NCBI GenBank assembly: GCA_003555385.1
Contig: PWHO01000129.1
Coordinates: 1-6,637, forward strand
Direction: 5' to 3'
DNA length: 6,637 nucleotides
DNA from: Bacteroidales bacterium
Lineage (GTDB): Bacteria; Bacteroidota; Bacteroidia; Bacteroidales; UBA7960
Under the pieces are notes generated by a model, which worked only from the letters and a program-made list of their open reading frames with translations, searched no databases and was not told the DNA's origin. The translations under genes and the position numbers were made by a program. Positions 6,576 through 6,637 of the stretch are shown here, in pieces (the first letter of the stretch is position 1; each line of letters opens with the position of its first letter).

Positions 6576-6637
6576 AACGAACAACTGTTTTTTATAGATA
6601 AGAAGCTGAAAGGTTTTAAACCTAAACCGTTTATAAG
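6576..6637 (-). promoter_or_regulatory. korA leader with a small inverted repeat (6611-6623)
   Basis: The 62 bases before korA are AT-rich and hold no Shine-Dalgarno and no exact TAnnTTTG element (closest is TAGGTTTA on the minus strand). A perfect inverted repeat, AGGTTT-T-AAACCT on the plus strand, spans 6611-6623 and is followed by a further AAACC copy (6625-6629). It could be an operator, but repeats this short in AT-rich DNA arise often by chance. Confidence 0.25.

Noticed and set aside
1..6637. Mobile element, CRISPR array, toxin-antitoxin, defence or RNA gene
   Set aside because: No transposase or integrase, no spaced direct repeats, no small two-gene cassettes and no tRNA- or rRNA-like sequence could be found on either strand.

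Overview
The window looks like ordinary chromosomal DNA from a member of the Bacteroidota, probably an anaerobic or microaerobic Bacteroidales/Marinilabiliales-type organism. Three things suggest this. The 2-oxoacid:ferredoxin oxidoreductase has the two-subunit form (fused gamma-alpha subunit plus an approximately 345-residue beta subunit) common in that phylum. Most starts lack a clear Shine-Dalgarno sequence. Two gene starts on the minus strand are preceded closely by a perfect match to the Bacteroidota -7 promoter element TAnnTTTG. The assignment is inference; no rRNA or other marker gene is present.

Layout: five complete genes lie on the minus strand and read right to left; one partial gene lies on the plus strand at the left edge. 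At the right, korA (6575-4728) and korB (4726-3689) form a tight operon separated by one base, with korB's strong ribosome binding site inside the last codons of korA. A good intrinsic terminator (3626-3670) ends this operon. A promoter-like element directly after its U-tract probably starts a metal-dependent amidohydrolase gene (3609-2656). After a 112-base gap with another -7-like element come a 14-helix polysaccharide flippase (2543-1053) and, 29 bases on, an AAC(3)-family acetyltransferase (1023-184). The last gene converges, with a 9-base gap, on the C-terminal end of an unrecognised Met- and Glu-rich protein (1-174).

Functionally there are two blocks. KorAB is central metabolism: reversible, ferredoxin-linked oxidative decarboxylation of 2-oxoglutarate (or another 2-oxoacid) to the acyl-CoA. 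The flippase and acetyltransferase look like a surface-polysaccharide pair, export of a lipid-linked glycan and acetylation of a sugar, although no glycosyltransferase or polymerase is visible here. The amidohydrolase sits between the blocks and its substrate is unknown.

I found no mobile element, CRISPR array, RNA gene or defence system, and nothing I would call a new biological system. The points most worth checking are the altered active-site signature of the AAC(3)-like protein, the terminator abutting the next promoter, and the orphan amidohydrolase.
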